DNA from: CAVQAH01 sp963784195
GTDB taxonomy: Bacteria > Acidobacteriota > Vicinamibacteria > Vicinamibacterales > 2-12-FULL-66-21
Direction of reading: 5' to 3'
NCBI GenBank assembly: GCA_963784195.1
Contig: CAWARA010000020.1
Span: 1,054,001-1,118,000 of the forward strand
DNA length: 64,000 nt
Shown: positions 63,210-64,000 of the stretch, piece by piece
How the letters are laid out: every line of letters starts with the position of its first letter
Numbering within the stretch: the stretch's first letter is position 1
Translations under genes and position numbers: made by a program
Notes under the pieces: model-generated
Seen by the model: only the letters and a program-made list of their open reading frames with translations
Told to the model about the DNA's origin: nothing
The model's database searches: none

Positions 63210-64000
63210 CTACTTTCGCACGCCGACGGTCAGCCAGTATTCACGCGGCACGCAGATCCCGAGCTCGGTGGGAAAGCCCGCGTGGAATGCGATGAAGTCC
63301 TGGCGCAGCGCTTCGCGGCGGTCCGGCTCCAGGTTTCCAGCCAGCGCACGCGTAGGACCATAGCCTGTCGAGAAAGTCTCCCACGCCGCCTCCGCGGTCG
63401 GCTCGCGGTAGTAGGAAACGCCCTTCTCGAATCGCAGATCGAAATCATTCCCAAGCAATTCTCGAATGCGTTCGATGCGGCCCCACTCGAACGGCGATCG
63501 TGGCGGCGGGCTTGGCGGCGGCGGCATGTACTTCTTCATGACCTGGAACATCTGGAAGACCGAGCTGTCCGCCAACCAGGTCGTCAGCGCGATGCGGCCG
63601 CCTTTGCGGCAGACGCGAGCGAGCTCGGCAGCCGCCGCTTCCTGTTTGCTCGCAAACATCACTCCGCAGGTGGACACGACGGCGTCGAACGCTGCGTCTT
63701 CGAAGGGAAGACCCTCTGCGTCGCCGACTTGATATTCGATTGACAGGCCTTCGGCTTTCGCCTGGGCCCGCGCCGCCTCGAGCAGATCGGCGGCGATGTC
63801 TGCGCCGATCACGGCGGCGCCGCGCCTCGCCACGAGGCGCGACGTCCACCCGGTGCCGGTGGAGAGATCGAGGATTCGCTCGCCTGGTTTCGGATCGAGC
63901 CGCATCACGCAGTGCTCGATCGAATCGGCGATTCCCCGGCTGATCTGATCGTAGTCCTTGCCGCCCGAGCTCCAGACGGCGGCTGGCCGTTCGTTGTGCT
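63210..64000 (-). CDS. SAM-dependent methyltransferase, 5' end beyond window
   Basis: 263 codons lie in frame up to the right edge, so the start is outside. Visible: HNERPAAVWSSGGKDYDQISRGIADSIEHCVMRLDPKPGERILDLSTGTGWTSRLVARRGAAVIGADIAADLLEAARAQA (motif I DLSTGTGWTS), GDAEGLPFEDAAFDAVVSTCGVMF and GGRIALTTW. A UbiE-type class I methyltransferase; a proline-rich insert (PPPPSPPPRSPFEWG) precedes the C-terminal substrate region. Substrate unknown. Confidence 0.88.
   Translation of the reverse strand, partial: HNERPAAVWSSGGKDYDQISRGIADSIEHCVMRLDPKPGERILDLSTGTGWTSRLVARRGAAVIGADIAADLLEAARAQAKAEGLSIEYQVGDAEGLPFEDAAFDAVVSTCGVMFASKQEAAAAELARVCRKGGRIALTTWLADSSVFQMFQVMKKYMPPPPSPPPRSPFEWGRIERIRELLGNDFDLRFEKGVSYYREPTAEAAWETFSTGYGPTRALAGNLEPDRREALRQDFIAFHAGFPTELGICVPREYWLTVGVRK

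Overview
The window is GC-rich DNA that most resembles Acidobacteriota, probably class Vicinamibacteria. This assignment is inference from gene content; no rRNA or marker gene is present. The pointers are five ADOP-type MacB/FtsX permeases (one cut by the left edge), two PadR regulators, VWFA-related/TPR proteins, TonB receptors with an N-terminal carboxypeptidase-regulatory-like domain (Oar type), a reaction-centre-type dihaem cytochrome, and a BlaI/M56 pair. I found no rRNA, tRNA, CRISPR array, prophage or intact transposase.

Layout. 1-9 kb: ADOP fragment, PQQ quinoprotein, sarcosine-oxidase-like flavoprotein, ADOP, ECF sigma factor with membrane partner, ArsR regulator, methyltransferase. 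9-16 kb: YCII protein, HAAS membrane protein with PadR, dihaem cytochrome, DinB protein, ADOP. 16-18.4 kb: acyl-CoA ligase divergent from its probable TetR regulator, with two palindromic operators between them. 18.4-22.5 kb: TPR / VWFA-TPR / VWFA operon with GTGA overlaps. 22.5-28 kb: 2-hydroxyacid cluster (MatC-like permease, FAD/Fe-S dehydrogenase, serine/alanine-glyoxylate aminotransferase). 28-33 kb: crotonase-fold protein divergent from a CaiB/BaiF CoA-transferase, then a TonB receptor. 33-41.5 kb: DUF5655 protein, PadR-ADOP pair, BlaI-M56 pair with a clear operator/promoter, PQQ propeller, two cupins. 41.7-54.5 kb: SARP-like ATPase regulator, two lipoproteins, and a 4.6 kb direct tandem duplication carrying an Oar-like receptor and a lipoprotein. 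54.5-64 kb: APC permease, ADOP, two VOC proteins, amidohydrolase, GNAT, Tat sulfatase, methyltransferase fragment.

Two structural themes stand out. First, intergenic repeats are abundant: a structured ~365 bp repeat (five copies, three in tandem) preceded by a 13-bp minisatellite, an 88-bp palindromic REP/MITE-like element, and hairpins built from short words (AACTCCCAA, GAGCGACGA, CGACGACCA), some of them between convergent genes. Second, about a dozen genes are split by single-base indels, mostly one extra base, whose two halves join into a normal family protein when one base is corrected. This looks more like consensus error in a long-read metagenomic assembly than real decay, so most are annotated as CDS with the shift position given.

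The strongest candidate for something undescribed is the structured repeat with its minisatellite leader. The best-supported regulatory logic is the TetR/ligase divergon and the autoregulated, apparently leaderless BlaI-M56 operon.
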